Assembly (NCBI GenBank): GCA_963789535.1 | Contig: CAWBKU010000005.1 | Coordinates: forward strand, 1,987,763-2,051,762 | Length of the DNA stretch: 64,000 nucleotides | Direction of reading: 5' to 3' | Source of the DNA: CAVXHQ01 sp963789535 | Lineage (GTDB): Bacteria; Pseudomonadota; Alphaproteobacteria; Rhodobacterales; Rhodobacteraceae | Shown here: positions 26,623-36,378 of the stretch, in pieces | Numbering within the stretch: position 1 is the stretch's first letter | Layout: each line of letters begins with the position of its first letter | Program-made: the position numbers and the translations under genes | The notes under the pieces: model-generated | Seen by the model: the letters and a program-made list of their open reading frames with translations, nothing else | The model's database searches: none | What the model was told of the DNA's origin: nothing

Positions 26623-28014
26623 CTAAGACGGCCCGATCATTTCCTCAGGCCGCACGATCCTGTCGAACGTTTCCGCATCGACGAACCCGAGCCGAATCGC
26701 CTCTTCCTTGAGCGTCGTGCGGTTCGCGTGCGCGGTCTTGGCGACCTTGGTGGCGTTGTCGTAGCCGATGGTCGGCGCCAGCGCCGTGACCAGCATCAGA
26801 CTCTCGCGCATCAACTGGTCGATCCGGCCCTCGTCGGCCTCGATGCCGGCGACGCAATTGTCGGTGAACGCCACGGCGGCGTCGCCGAGAAGCTGCATGC
26901 TTTGCAGCACGTTGTAGGCCATCATCGGCTTCATCACGTTCAGCTCGAAGTGGCCCTGCGACCCGGCGAACCCGACCGCCGCGTCGTTGCCCATGACATG
27001 CGCGCAAACCTGCGTCAGCGCCTCGACCTGCGTCGGGTTCACCTTGCCGGGCATGATCGAGGAGCCGGGCTCGTTCTCGGGCAGCATCAGCTCGCCCAGA
27101 CCGCAGCGCGGCCCGGAGCCGAGCAGGCGGATGTCGCAGGCGATCTTGTAGAGCGAGGCCGCGACGCCGCGCAGGGCGCCCGACATTTCGACCAGCGCGT
27201 CGTGGGCGGCGAGCGCCTCGAACTTGTTCGGGGCGGTGACGAAGGGCAGGCCGGTGATGGTGGCGATTTCTGCGGCGATGGTCTCGCCCCAGCCCGCAGG
27301 CGCGTTCAGACCGGTGCCGACGGCGGTGCCGCCCTGGGCCAGTTCATAGATCGCTGGCAGGGCGGCGCGGAGGCGGCGGAGGCCCATGGCGACCTGATGG
27401 ACATAGCCCGAGAATTCCTGACCCAGCGTCAGCGGGGTCGCGTCCATCGTGTGCGTGCGGCCGATCTTGATGATGTGGGCGAAGGCATTCTGCTTGGCCA
27501 GAAGGGCGGCGTGCAGCTTTTCCAGACCCGGCAGGGTCACGTCGCGGGCGGTCGTGGCGACGGCGATGTGCATGGCCGTGGGGAAGGTGTCGTTCGAGCT
27601 TTGCCCCATGTTGACGTGGTCGTTGGGGTGCACCGGCGACTTCGAGCCGATGGTGCCACCCAGCATCTCGATGGCGCGGTTGGAAATGACCTCGTTGGCG
27701 TTCATGTTCGACTGCGTGCCCGATCCCGTCTGCCAGACGACGAGCGGGAAATGGTCGTCGAGTTTGCCCTCGACCACCTCTGCCGCCGCCGCGATCATCG
27801 CGTCGGCCAGCGCCGCGTCGAGTTTACTGCTGGCCTTGTTCGCCTGCGCGCAGGCCTGCTTGATGACGCCGAGGGCGCGGACGATGGCGACCGGCTGTCG
27901 CTCCCAGCCGATGGGAAAGTTCATCAGGCTGCGCTGGGTCTGGGCGCCCCAGTAGCGCGTGGCGTCGACCTCGAGCGGGCCGAAGCTGTCGGTTTCGGTG
28001 CGGGTGGCGGTCAT
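26623..28014 (-). CDS. fumC: Class II fumarate hydratase
   Basis: A 463-aa fumarase C of the TCA cycle, interconverting fumarate and malate. The superfamily signature GSSIMPGKVNPTQ is present, as are GSGTQSNMN and the active-site HPNDHVNMGQSSND and GRTHTMDATPLTLGQE. The start ATG 28014 gives MTATRTETDSFGPLEV, which matches family N-termini. It is downstream of sspB with a 68-bp gap and the same orientation. Its 3' neighbour is the convergent VPLPA-CTERM gene, separated by five bases. Confidence 0.97.
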   Translation of the reverse strand: MTATRTETDSFGPLEVDATRYWGAQTQRSLMNFPIGWERQPVAIVRALGVIKQACAQANKASSKLDAALADAMIAAAAEVVEGKLDDHFPLVVWQTGSGTQSNMNANEVISNRAIEMLGGTIGSKSPVHPNDHVNMGQSSNDTFPTAMHIAVATTARDVTLPGLEKLHAALLAKQNAFAHIIKIGRTHTMDATPLTLGQEFSGYVHQVAMGLRRLRAALPAIYELAQGGTAVGTGLNAPAGWGETIAAEIATITGLPFVTAPNKFEALAAHDALVEMSGALRGVAASLYKIACDIRLLGSGPRCGLGELMLPENEPGSSIMPGKVNPTQVEALTQVCAHVMGNDAAVGFAGSQGHFELNVMKPMMAYNVLQSMQLLGDAAVAFTDNCVAGIEADEGRIDQLMRESLMLVTALAPTIGYDNATKVAKTAHANRTTLKEEAIRLGFVDAETFDRIVRPEEMIGPS

Positions 28015-28082
28015 GGGCGTCCTCGCGGGCTTGCTGTCGCGGCGAGGCATAGCGGCTGCGCCCCGGCGCCGCAACGGCGCCG

Positions 28083-28592
28083 CTACTTGCGGAAGGCGTC
28101 GAGGCTCACGACCTGGGCTGCCTTCGGCTTGTCGGGGGCGGCGGGTTTGGCCATCTCGTCCATCGGCGCCTCGTCGGCGTCGGCCTCCTCGGATTCGTCG
28201 TCGGCGGCGTCACCGGCGCCGTCGTCCTGCGTCTCGAAGCGCAGGCCGAACTCGACGGAGGGGTCCACGAAGGTCTTGATCGCGTCGTAGGGAATATAGA
28301 GCGGTTCGGGGTTGTCGCCGAAGTTGAGGGTGACGGCGAACCCCTCGTCGGTGACGGTGAGGGCGTCGAACCAGTGTTGCAGGACGATGGTCATCTCGCC
28401 GGGATAGCGGTCCGAGAGCCAGTCGGCGATCTCGACGTCGGGGTGCATGGTGTCGATGGTGATGAAGAAGTGATGCTTGCCCGGCAGGCCGGACGTCGCG
28501 ACGTCGGTCAGCACCCGCTGTATAAGGCCCCGCATGGCGCGGTGCATCAGGTTGCCGTAGTCGATGTGGTGGTTCGGCATTGCGTTCCCCAT
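28083..28592 (-). CDS. sspB: ClpXP adaptor SspB (alphaproteobacterial type)
   Basis: A 169-aa adaptor that delivers substrates such as ssrA-tagged proteins to ClpXP. MHRAMRGLIQRVLTDVA and HFFITIDTMHPDVEI match the substrate-binding domain of alphaproteobacterial SspB. An acidic flexible linker follows (about residues 118-150). The extreme C-terminus AAQVVSLDAFRK is the ClpX-binding (XB) motif. ATG 28592 is used, and an ATG at 28580 is equally possible. It is followed by fumC on the same strand. Confidence 0.9.
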   Translation of the reverse strand: MGNAMPNHHIDYGNLMHRAMRGLIQRVLTDVATSGLPGKHHFFITIDTMHPDVEIADWLSDRYPGEMTIVLQHWFDALTVTDEGFAVTLNFGDNPEPLYIPYDAIKTFVDPSVEFGLRFETQDDGAGDAADDESEEADADEAPMDEMAKPAAPDKPKAAQVVSLDAFRK

Positions 28593-28682
28593 CGTGAGTG
28601 CTTCCCCATCGAGACTTGCCGCCGGGGCGGGGCGTTTCGAGGGCCAGCATAGACCTTTCTGCGGGGGATAAAAGAGGGGGAC

Positions 28683-30740
28683 TCAGGGCGCCGGACGGGT
28701 AAGGACGGGGACGAGCAGGATCGCGGCGGGGCCTGCGCTGTCGGTGCGGGGGCCGCGGGTGGCGGTGCCGAACCCGGCCTCGGCGAGGTAGCGCGACAGC
28801 GACGGCGCGGTGTCGTCGCCGGGGGCGCGCAGGAGGGTGGGGGCGGCGCCGGTGGCAAGGAAGGTGAGCGGGTCGGCGGCGGCGCCGGGGGTCGTTCGAC
28901 GCTGAACGATGAGGATGAGCTCTTGACCGTAACCATTTGGCAAGACGCGGAAAAGAGGTTCGGTGATCCTGTCGCCGGGCCGGGTGCGGATCTGGCGCAG
29001 GTGCTGGATGGTACGGTCGGCCGCGATATAGAGGACGTCGATGTCGACGGGCACGGCGGCGTCGTTGCGGACCGACACAGAGACCACGTCGCCGGGGTGC
29101 AGCGCGGGCAGGCGGGCGGGGTCGAGGGGGGTGGTGGCGGTGCCGCCTGCCGCAGCGACGGCAAGGTCGGCGGCGATCCCGTCGAGGCGCGCGGGCAGCG
29201 CGGCGGCGGCGCGGGTGAGCAGGAGGGCGCGCGCCTCGCGCAGGATCAGCGGCGCGAGGGCGCGGCCGGTTGCGGCAAGGTCGGAGCCGAGGGGGAGGGT
29301 CGCGGGCAGCGTATCGCCCGCGATGCCGCCGCCGGGGACGAGCGTGATGCGGCCCGCCTCGAGGACGAGGCGCAGGTCGGCGGGACTGCCGGCCGGAACG
29401 AGGGAGAGGCGCTGTGCCAGCGCCGGGGCGGCGTCCGTGAGGCCGCCGATCAGGCGGGCGGCGTCGGCGAGGGGCAAGGCGCCGGCGTCCGGCATCGCGA
29501 GGTCGAGGCGGACGGAGAGGGGGGGGGCGAGTGGCGCTGCGATGGCGCCCGCGGGCAGGTCGATGGCGGCGTCGAGGGTGCCGCTGGCCGTCAGTGGCGC
29601 AACGGTATCGAGGGTCAGGTGGGTCAGGGGGGCGGTGCCGGGGCCCGGGTCCGCGGGCAGGACGGCGAGGCGGTCGCCGGGGGCGAGGCCGTGCAGGGCG
29701 CCCGCGGGGATCCCGGCCCGACCGCCGTCGGCGGTCACGGGCCACACGGGAAGGTCGGTGCCGGGGGCGGGGACGACACCGAAAGCGGCGATGTCGAGGG
29801 CACCCTCGAAGCCGGGGACGGTGCCGGGGGCGAGGCCCTCGGTGGCATAGCGCGCGAGGATCGCGGTGGCCAGATCCGCGAAACTTCCATCCGGACGGGC
29901 GGCGAGTTCGCTGAGCACGGTATAGGTAAAGAGGCCCTGCGGGCGGCGGTCTGCGGCACCGCGCGGCAGGTTCATCTCGGGCGTGCTCTGGTCCGCCTGC
30001 GCCGCGAAGAAGGCGGTCAGGGTGCCCGCGCCGGGTGCGGCGGGGAGGATGTCGAACGGGGCCTCGGCGGTGGCCGTTGCGGTGCCCGCCCCGGCAGGCG
30101 ACGGTATCCCGAGCACCTCGGGCGCGACGCGGCGCAGGCGGACCTCGTCGCCGCCGCGGGTCGCGGTCCCCGCGTTGCAGGCGTCGAACACCGCCCAGAC
30201 GTTGGCACCGCGGGCGCGGATCGCGTCGATCATCGTGCCGATCTCGTCGTCTCTCAGCGCGTTCTCGACCTCGCCGGTGCCGCCGTTCCAGAAGCCGACG
30301 TCATAGGGCAGGAACAACTCGTCGAGGCCGTCCGGCTCGTCGGTGCCGGGCGGGGCGGGGGCCTGCGTGCCGTGACCGGAGAAGTGAAGGTAGACAAAAT
30401 CGCCGGGGGCGACGGTGGCGGCAAGGCGGGCCATTTCGCCGCGGATCGCGGCGAGGGTGGCGGGGGCATGGATGCCGTCGTCGAGCAGGATGGCGATGTC
30501 GGCGTCCGCCATGCCCTGCACCGAGCGCAGGTAGTCTGCGACCAGCGCGATGTCGTTGCCGGGGCCGATCAGGCGGTCGCGCTCGCGCAGGGCCGGGTAT
30601 CCCATGACGCCGATGAGCAGGGCATGGTTGGCGCCCGACGGACCCGGCATCGCGGGCGTGCGCCCGGCCCCCGCGCTCAGCAACAGCGCCGCGACGAGGG
30701 CCAGCGCCCGGCAGAGGCGCTCAGTTGGTGATGAGCGCAT
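28683..30740 (-). CDS. Secreted caspase-family (peptidase C14) protein with a C-terminal DUF4384-like domain
   Basis: A 685-aa orthocaspase-like protein. An N-terminal signal peptide (ALALVAALLLSAGAG) predicts export. The p20-like core runs from about residue 36 to 300. It has beta strand HALLIGVMGYP, catalytic His H123 in LHFSGHGTQ and catalytic Cys C188 in AVFDACNAG. The C-terminal third includes GDVVSVSVRNDAAVPVDIDV and resembles DUF4384-type domains of other bacterial caspase proteins. Its first 20 bases overlap the upstream secreted-protein gene, so they are coexpressed. Substrate is unknown. It is convergent with nothing and lies next to sspB. Confidence 0.88.
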   Translation of the reverse strand: MRSSPTERLCRALALVAALLLSAGAGRTPAMPGPSGANHALLIGVMGYPALRERDRLIGPGNDIALVADYLRSVQGMADADIAILLDDGIHAPATLAAIRGEMARLAATVAPGDFVYLHFSGHGTQAPAPPGTDEPDGLDELFLPYDVGFWNGGTGEVENALRDDEIGTMIDAIRARGANVWAVFDACNAGTATRGGDEVRLRRVAPEVLGIPSPAGAGTATATAEAPFDILPAAPGAGTLTAFFAAQADQSTPEMNLPRGAADRRPQGLFTYTVLSELAARPDGSFADLATAILARYATEGLAPGTVPGFEGALDIAAFGVVPAPGTDLPVWPVTADGGRAGIPAGALHGLAPGDRLAVLPADPGPGTAPLTHLTLDTVAPLTASGTLDAAIDLPAGAIAAPLAPPLSVRLDLAMPDAGALPLADAARLIGGLTDAAPALAQRLSLVPAGSPADLRLVLEAGRITLVPGGGIAGDTLPATLPLGSDLAATGRALAPLILREARALLLTRAAAALPARLDGIAADLAVAAAGGTATTPLDPARLPALHPGDVVSVSVRNDAAVPVDIDVLYIAADRTIQHLRQIRTRPGDRITEPLFRVLPNGYGQELILIVQRRTTPGAAADPLTFLATGAAPTLLRAPGDDTAPSLSRYLAEAGFGTATRGPRTDSAGPAAILLVPVLTRPAP

Positions 30741-31380
30741 AGCTCGACGGGATCGCCCCGAGGTTCACGACCTTGATGACGTATTGCCCCGGCCGCTCCG
30801 GCTCCCAGTAGCAGTGGGCGATGTAGCTGGTGTCCTCGTCGGCGCAGACCAGTGCCTTGGCCTCGTCGTAGACGAAGAGGTTGAGGTCGGCGGCGGCGAC
30901 GCCCTCGACGTAGACCTCGGCCGCGACACCGGCATCGAAGGAGATCGCCTCGAATTCGGCGGCACCGCCCGCATCGAGGCGCGCATTGCGGAAGAGGGCG
31001 CCGGTCGAGACGCCACGGGTGCGCAGCGCGGCGTCGTCGTCGATCATCCCGATCAGGTCCGCGTCGTCGCCCGCCATCCCGCGCGCCACGTCGAGCATGT
31101 CGCGCCACCCGGCGATCTGCGGATCGGCGAGCGGATCGCCGCCGCCCGCCGGGTCGAGCAGGACATCGCGGCGCAGGGTGGCGGCGGCAAGCACCATCAT
31201 CGTGTCGCCCGCGGCCTGTCCGTCGGTGAACATCCGGTGGCTGAGGAGGAGGTCGGCGACCGGCATCGGGCCTGCGGTCTGCCCTGCCACCGTCTCGGCG
31301 AGGAGGGGTGCCGCGATCAGGGCCAGCGCGACGGCGCACGGCAGGGCGGCCCGTCGGGCCCTCGGGATGAAATGCGGCAT
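30721..31380 (-). CDS. Secreted protein with PPC-like beta-sandwich
   Basis: A 219-aa protein. The signal peptide (ALPCAVALALIAAPLLAE) precedes a helical region (about residues 30-120) and a C-terminal beta domain. There the sequence VAAADLNLFVYDEAKALVC continues to YWEPERPGQYVIKVVNLG, which resembles prepeptidase C-terminal (PPC) domains. ATG 31380 is chosen over one 15 codons upstream because it places the signal peptide at the N-terminus. It is the first gene of a two-gene unit with the caspase protein and is divergent from the two-component system. Function is unknown. Confidence 0.75.
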   Translation of the reverse strand: MPHFIPRARRAALPCAVALALIAAPLLAETVAGQTAGPMPVADLLLSHRMFTDGQAAGDTMMVLAAATLRRDVLLDPAGGGDPLADPQIAGWRDMLDVARGMAGDDADLIGMIDDDAALRTRGVSTGALFRNARLDAGGAAEFEAISFDAGVAAEVYVEGVAAADLNLFVYDEAKALVCADEDTSYIAHCYWEPERPGQYVIKVVNLGAIPSSYALITN

Positions 31381-31464
31381 GGTCACGCCCTTTCGCCAAT
31401 GCGCTCTGGGATATCGGGACGACATTACGCGCGATTTCCGCTGCGTAAAGGGGCGGGGCCGCAG

Positions 31465-31534
31465 CTAACGGCGATTGTCATGAAGCGGCGGACGGGGCGT
31501 CGCCGGGAACGCCGCCCTAACCGCGATTGTCATG
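31465..31534. promoter_or_regulatory. Two 18-bp direct repeats in the divergent promoter region
   Basis: The sequence CTAACGGCGATTGTCATG at 31465-31482 recurs at 31517-31534 with one mismatch. The copies start 52 bp apart, about five helical turns. They lie between the caspase-unit start and the response-regulator start. This is a plausible paired binding site for that regulator, acting on both divergent units. No consensus is known. Confidence 0.5.
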
Positions 31535-31638
31535 TGTGGTGCAGGCCCGGCGGTGCTAGGGGTGGATCCGCCGCCACCCTTGAACCCGCAGGGCGGCTGC
31601 GCTTTGCTGGCGGGCGGGACAGGACGAGGGTCAGGGAC

Positions 31639-32355
31639 ATGACGGACGGCACGGGAACCGCTGCGCAGCGCGTGCTGGTCGTCGAGGACGATCCGGCGAC
31701 GGCAGAGGCCATCTCGGCGGCGGTCGTCGCGGTCGGCGCCGCGCCGGTGGTGATGACGACGCTCGCCTCGGGCATCGAGGCATCGAGGCTGGCGGCCTTC
31801 GCGGTCATCGTGCTCGACCGGATGCTGCCGGGCGGCGACGGCATCGACGGGATCGCGGCGATCCGGGCGGGCGGCTCGGAGGCGATGATCCTGATGGTCA
31901 GCGCGCTGGGCCGGGCCGCCAACAAGATCGAGGGGCTGGAGCGGGGGGCGGACGATTATCTCGCCAAGCCCTTCGATCCGGCGGAATTGCAGGCGCGGCT
32001 GCGCGCGCTGCTGCGGCGCGGGCAGGTGGTGACGAGCGACAACGACCTGATGGTGTTCGGGCCGTTGCAGGTCCGCCTCAAGGCGCGGACGGTGCATGTC
32101 GGGCAGGCGCATGTGGCGGTGTCGCCGAAGGAATTCGAGCTGATTACCTATTTCGCGCGCAACGTCGGGCAGATCGTGACGCGGATGCAGCTTCTCGAAC
32201 ATGTGTGGAACCTGCATTTCGATCCCCAGACCAACGTGGTGGACGTGCATATCGGACGTCTGCGCAAGAAGCTCGAGGCGGCGGGGCCGCTCGAATGGAT
32301 CGAGACGCGGCGCGGCGAGGGCTATGTGTTCATGCCGCACCGGGACGCGGGATGA
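31639..32355 (+). CDS. OmpR-family response regulator of the caspase/CHAT module
   Basis: A 238-aa regulator. The receiver domain has VVEDDP, phospho-acceptor D60 (VIVLDRMLPGGDG) and the Lys of DDYLAKPFDP. The winged helix has SPKEFELITYFARN and VDVHIGRLRKKLE, ending RRGEGYVF. The start ATG 31639 follows GAGGGTCAGGGAC. The stop overlaps the kinase start in an ATGA layout. It heads a regulator-kinase-repeat protein operon. Confidence 0.92.
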   Translation: MTDGTGTAAQRVLVVEDDPATAEAISAAVVAVGAAPVVMTTLASGIEASRLAAFAVIVLDRMLPGGDGIDGIAAIRAGGSEAMILMVSALGRAANKIEGLERGADDYLAKPFDPAELQARLRALLRRGQVVTSDNDLMVFGPLQVRLKARTVHVGQAHVAVSPKEFELITYFARNVGQIVTRMQLLEHVWNLHFDPQTNVVDVHIGRLRKKLEAAGPLEWIETRRGEGYVFMPHRDAG

Positions 32356-33719
32356 TCGCCCTCTGGGCGCGGTCGGCCTCGCTGCGGGTGACGGTGGCGG
32401 TGTCGGCGCTGATCCTCGGGGTGGCGCTGGCGGTGGCGGCCTTGCAGTACCGGACCACGGCGAACGAGTTGCAGCGGCAGATCGAGGCGACGTTGCAGGC
32501 CGATCTGGACGGGTTTGCCGCCCTGTATGCGCAGCGCCGGGTGATCGCGCTGCGCGAGGCGATGGAATACCGTGCGCAGACGGATGCCGAGATCCTGACG
32601 CTGTTGCTCGACCGCTCGGGCGACTGGCGCGCCGGGACGCTGCGGGCCTGGCCGGCGGAGGTGCCTGCACTGGGCGAGGGGTTCACCCTCGCGGCGGCGC
32701 AGCGGATGGAGGTGAACGGCGCCGCCTATTTCGGCGTGGCGCGGGTGTTGCCCGGCGGGTTCGCGTTCCTCGTCGCCCGGCCGCTGGCGCCGATGGAGGC
32801 GGTTCTGGCGCGCCTGCGGCGGGGCATCGCGCTGATGGCGGCGGGCCTTGTCGTGGTGGCGGGGGCGGCGGGCTGGCTGGTGGCGCGGGGGCTGCTGCGG
32901 CGGATCGACCGGCTCAATGCGCTGGCCGACCGGGTGGCGGGGGGCGATCTGGCGGCGCGGATCGGGGGGCTGCGGCGGGCGGACGAACTGGGGCGCCTCG
33001 AGGTGCATATGGAGGCGATGCTGGACCGGATCGGCATGCTGATGGCGGCGACGCGGCGGTTGTCGAACGGGATCGCGCACGAGTTGCGGACGCCGCTGAC
33101 GCGGTTGCAGACGAAACTCGCCGCGGTCGACGCGCCGCCCGCGCAGATCGAGGCGCTGCGCGCGGATCTCAAGGGGGCGGTGCGGGTGTTCGACAGCCTT
33201 CTCGACATCGCGAGCGCCGAGGCCGGGACCGACCGGGCGACGACGCTCGATCCGGTGGACCTCGAGGCGATCTGCGGCGACATCGCCGAACTCTACGCGC
33301 CGCTGGCCGAGGAGGAGGGGCTGGTGCTGCATACCGTCATCGCGCCGGGCGCGCATATCCTCGGCGACCGCAATCTGGTGGCGCAACTGGTGACGAACCT
33401 GCTCGACAATGCGCTGAAATACACCCGGCGCGGCGACTCGGTGACGCTGGCGGTGCGGGACGGCGGGGCGAAGTGGGAACTCGAGGTGCGCGATACCGGA
33501 CCGGGGGTGCCGGCCGACCTGCGCCCGGTGCTGTTCGAGCATTTCACCCGGGCGCCGCGCGACAGCCATATCCGGGGGCACGGCCTCGGCCTCGCGCTGG
33601 TGCGGGCGATCGCCACGCGGCACGGCGCGCAGGCGCAGGTCATCGAGGCGGAAAACGGCTTTGCGCTTCGGGTGGGTTTCCCTAAGCTGGCGATGCCGGA
33701 CCGGGCCGTCCGCGCGTGA
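32352..33719 (+). CDS. Sensor histidine kinase of the caspase/CHAT module
   Basis: A 455-aa membrane kinase. Transmembrane segments at about residues 10-30 and 158-180 flank a periplasmic domain of about 125 aa. A HAMP linker with RIDRLNALADRVAGGDLAARI follows. The H-box is SNGIAHELRTPLTRLQT (His 243), then the N-box TNLLDNALKYT and G boxes DTGPGVPADLRPVLFEHF and HGLGLALVRAI. All catalytic motifs are intact. It is coupled to the regulator upstream. The next gene begins 13 bp downstream. Confidence 0.92.
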   Translation: MIALWARSASLRVTVAVSALILGVALAVAALQYRTTANELQRQIEATLQADLDGFAALYAQRRVIALREAMEYRAQTDAEILTLLLDRSGDWRAGTLRAWPAEVPALGEGFTLAAAQRMEVNGAAYFGVARVLPGGFAFLVARPLAPMEAVLARLRRGIALMAAGLVVVAGAAGWLVARGLLRRIDRLNALADRVAGGDLAARIGGLRRADELGRLEVHMEAMLDRIGMLMAATRRLSNGIAHELRTPLTRLQTKLAAVDAPPAQIEALRADLKGAVRVFDSLLDIASAEAGTDRATTLDPVDLEAICGDIAELYAPLAEEEGLVLHTVIAPGAHILGDRNLVAQLVTNLLDNALKYTRRGDSVTLAVRDGGAKWELEVRDTGPGVPADLRPVLFEHFTRAPRDSHIRGHGLGLALVRAIATRHGAQAQVIEAENGFALRVGFPKLAMPDRAVRA

Positions 33720-33732
33720 GGCGGGGGACGAT

Positions 33733-36378
33733 GTGCGGGACTGGTGGGGCGCGATCTGGCTTATCCTCGCGATGCTGCCGGGACAGATTGCCGCGCAATC
33801 GGCGCCGGACCCGGACCTAGACGCCGTCCGCTCTGCGCTGCGCGAGGCGGAACAGGCGGAGATCGTCGGCGACTACCGGCGCGCCTGGGACATCGTGCTG
33901 ACCGCCAACGACATCACCAGCCGGTGGGGCAGGGGCGACCTGATCGAGCACTGGCAGGTCTACGAGGCCTTTGCCGGCGTCTACAACGCGTTCGAGGATT
34001 ACCGGCAGGCCAAGCTCAATGCGACCTATGCGCTGACCGGACTGACCGAGCGCTTCGAGGGCGATCCGCGCGCCGCGACACTTGCGCTGTCGGCGCGCTG
34101 GGAGCTGATGCTGGCGCATTTCCGCACCGACGAATGCGACGCGGTGCTGCGGCTGGCCGAGCCGCTGGCAGCGACGCCCGCCGCCTCGCCGGTGCATCTG
34201 CGCGCCGCGGGTCTGGCGGCGGTGTGCCTGGGGCGGACCGGGGCACCGCGGGCGGCGGCGGCGCTGGCGGCGGCGCTGGCGCTGCCGGGGATCGACAAGG
34301 CGCTGGGCGCCGCGGACGGGGGTCAGGTGCGGGCGCAGGCGCTGCGGGTGATGACGCAAGCAGGGGGCGATGCCGCGGCACGGGCGGCGGCGGCGCAGGC
34401 GCTGGCGGCGCTGGCGCGGACGCCGGGCCTCGCGCCGCATCTGACCGTGGACTTCCTTCAGGTCGCGGGTCTGGCAGTCCTGCCGGAGGATCCGGAGACC
34501 GCCGCCGTCCTGTTCCGCGAGGCGGGACGGCTGTTGCGCCCGACCGAGACCGACGCGGCACTCTATCTGGCAAACGAGCGGCATCTGGCGACGGTCGCCG
34601 CACTGACCGGGGATGGCGCGGGTGCGATGGCGCGGCTCGACGCGGCGGTGACGCTGTTTGCGCAGACGGCGCCGGCGCTACAGCCCGACGTGGCACTGAC
34701 CGAATATGCGCTGGGTGAGTTGCGGCGCCGGGCGGGCGACCGGACGGGCGCGCAGAGCCTGTTCCGCAGCGCCTATCTGCGCGCCCGGACGACGCTTCCG
34801 GTCGATGCCGGGACGGTGCTGACGATCCGCCGCGCCATCGACATCCGCGATCCGGGGTTCGCGACGTTCGCCCTCGCCCCGGAATTGTCGACGGTCGCCC
34901 TCGTGCGCGGACCCGTCACCGACATGAGCCGCCCGCAACCGGGCAGCGAGAGTGGCGGCGAAGACCTGTCCGTCGGCGCGGTCGAAGCGCTGCTGTCGCG
35001 GTTCCTTGCCGGGCGCTATGCCGACATGCCCGGCCCGGCGGGGGTGCCCGAGGGGCCACAGGGTGCCGCCCTTGCCGCCCTTGGCCACGCCCTTCTGGGC
35101 GAACAGCGCGAGGCGCTCGACCTGCTGGCGATGGCGGACCCCGCGTCGGGGCCGCCATGGCTCACCGATCTGACGCTGGCGGTGGCGCTGCAATGGGGCA
35201 CGCTCGACCGGATCGAGGAGGGCCATGCGGCCACCCTGAGGCTGATCGAACAGGCGATGAGCCTGCCCGACGACGTGGGCACCGCCGTGCTCGGCCTCGA
35301 GGTGTTCTACCGCTATGTGATCGAGGACGACGACGACCAGCGCCGCGCCATCGGCGCCTGGCGCAATGGCTGGGATCCGGAGCGGCCCAAGACGGCCTGG
35401 GACGCCTTTGCCGCGATGCTGGTGATGGAGGCGGCCTATGACGTGATGCCGCAGGCCGAGGCGGATGCCTTGCAGGCGACGGTCCTCGACGGCCTGTCGA
35501 TGCGCCGGGACCTCGGTTTCGCGCGCGATTTCATCGCCTTCGTGCGGCATTACAACGGCATCACCGCCCGCGTCGACGAAGGCGCGCTGATCGAGCTGGG
35601 CACGCTGGTGCCGCGGTTGCAGGCGGCGGTGCCGACCGGGCACGCGATTACGGCCTCGACCAATTTCAGCTATGCCAACGCGCTCTGGGCGCAGGGCCGC
35701 GAGGCGGAGGCGGTGGCGCTCTACCGCACGGCGCTGTCGGCCTATGAGCGCAATGCCTACGGGCTGCGCGACGACCTGCTGTTCCTGCGCGCCGAACTCG
35801 CCAATGCGCTCTATGTCACCGGCGCGGCGGACGAGGCGATGCTGCTGTCGCAATCGGCCTTGGGGCCGCTGGCGACGGAGCGTGATGCGATGCGGCCCAG
35901 CCGGGTGATGCGGATCGTGTCGCGCCATGCGTTCATCGTCGCCGACCGCACCTCGACGCGGGCCGCCGCCGAGGTGATGCGCCCCTTTGCCGAGGACGCG
36001 GGCTTTCTGTCGCGCCTGCACCCGGTCGACGCGTTCTTCCTTCGGACGGAATTCGCCCTCTATCTGGCCGGCAGCGGCGATGCCGCGGGGGCGGGCAAGG
36101 CGATGGCGCAGGCCGATGCGGCGCTGGCGCGGGAAGCGGCGCCGGACGACGATCTCATGGCGCAGGTGTTCTACCAGCGCGCGCTGGTGCAGGGGTGGCT
36201 GGGCGAGGACGCGGCGGCCTATGGGTTCATGGCCGAGGCGATGGACCGTCTCGAGGCGGCGCGCGCGGCCGAGGTGCTGCTGCGCCAGACCGGCGTGGCG
36301 CTGGTGCGGCCGCAGGACCGGGTGTTCGCGATGACCTTTGCGGCCTATGCCTATGGCTATGCCCGGCGGCTGCGCTAG
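33733..36378 (+). CDS. Large secreted helical-repeat (TPR-like) protein
   Basis: An 881-aa all-helical protein. An N-terminal signal peptide (WWGAIWLILAMLPGQIAAQ) directs export. Many pairs of amphipathic helices follow, including ANALWAQGREAEAVALYRTA and ANALYVTGAADEAMLLSQSA, which have the A-x-A-L-x-x-x-G-x-x-x-x-A pattern of tetratricopeptide repeats. The GTG at 33733 is used because it begins the signal peptide and has GGGGGA upstream. The stop shares the four-base CTAG with the CHAT gene stop on the other strand. CHAT proteases elsewhere carry TPRs in the same chain, so it may be the split partner. That is inference. Confidence 0.8.
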   Translation: MRDWWGAIWLILAMLPGQIAAQSAPDPDLDAVRSALREAEQAEIVGDYRRAWDIVLTANDITSRWGRGDLIEHWQVYEAFAGVYNAFEDYRQAKLNATYALTGLTERFEGDPRAATLALSARWELMLAHFRTDECDAVLRLAEPLAATPAASPVHLRAAGLAAVCLGRTGAPRAAAALAAALALPGIDKALGAADGGQVRAQALRVMTQAGGDAAARAAAAQALAALARTPGLAPHLTVDFLQVAGLAVLPEDPETAAVLFREAGRLLRPTETDAALYLANERHLATVAALTGDGAGAMARLDAAVTLFAQTAPALQPDVALTEYALGELRRRAGDRTGAQSLFRSAYLRARTTLPVDAGTVLTIRRAIDIRDPGFATFALAPELSTVALVRGPVTDMSRPQPGSESGGEDLSVGAVEALLSRFLAGRYADMPGPAGVPEGPQGAALAALGHALLGEQREALDLLAMADPASGPPWLTDLTLAVALQWGTLDRIEEGHAATLRLIEQAMSLPDDVGTAVLGLEVFYRYVIEDDDDQRRAIGAWRNGWDPERPKTAWDAFAAMLVMEAAYDVMPQAEADALQATVLDGLSMRRDLGFARDFIAFVRHYNGITARVDEGALIELGTLVPRLQAAVPTGHAITASTNFSYANALWAQGREAEAVALYRTALSAYERNAYGLRDDLLFLRAELANALYVTGAADEAMLLSQSALGPLATERDAMRPSRVMRIVSRHAFIVADRTSTRAAAEVMRPFAEDAGFLSRLHPVDAFFLRTEFALYLAGSGDAAGAGKAMAQADAALAREAAPDDDLMAQVFYQRALVQGWLGEDAAAYGFMAEAMDRLEAARAAEVLLRQTGVALVRPQDRVFAMTFAAYAYGYARRLR

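Noticed and set aside
28923..30731. A 602-codon plus-strand frame over the caspase gene.
   Set aside because: Gly/Arg/Val-rich antisense shadow with no start context or domain. The caspase gene has its catalytic dyad and signal peptide.
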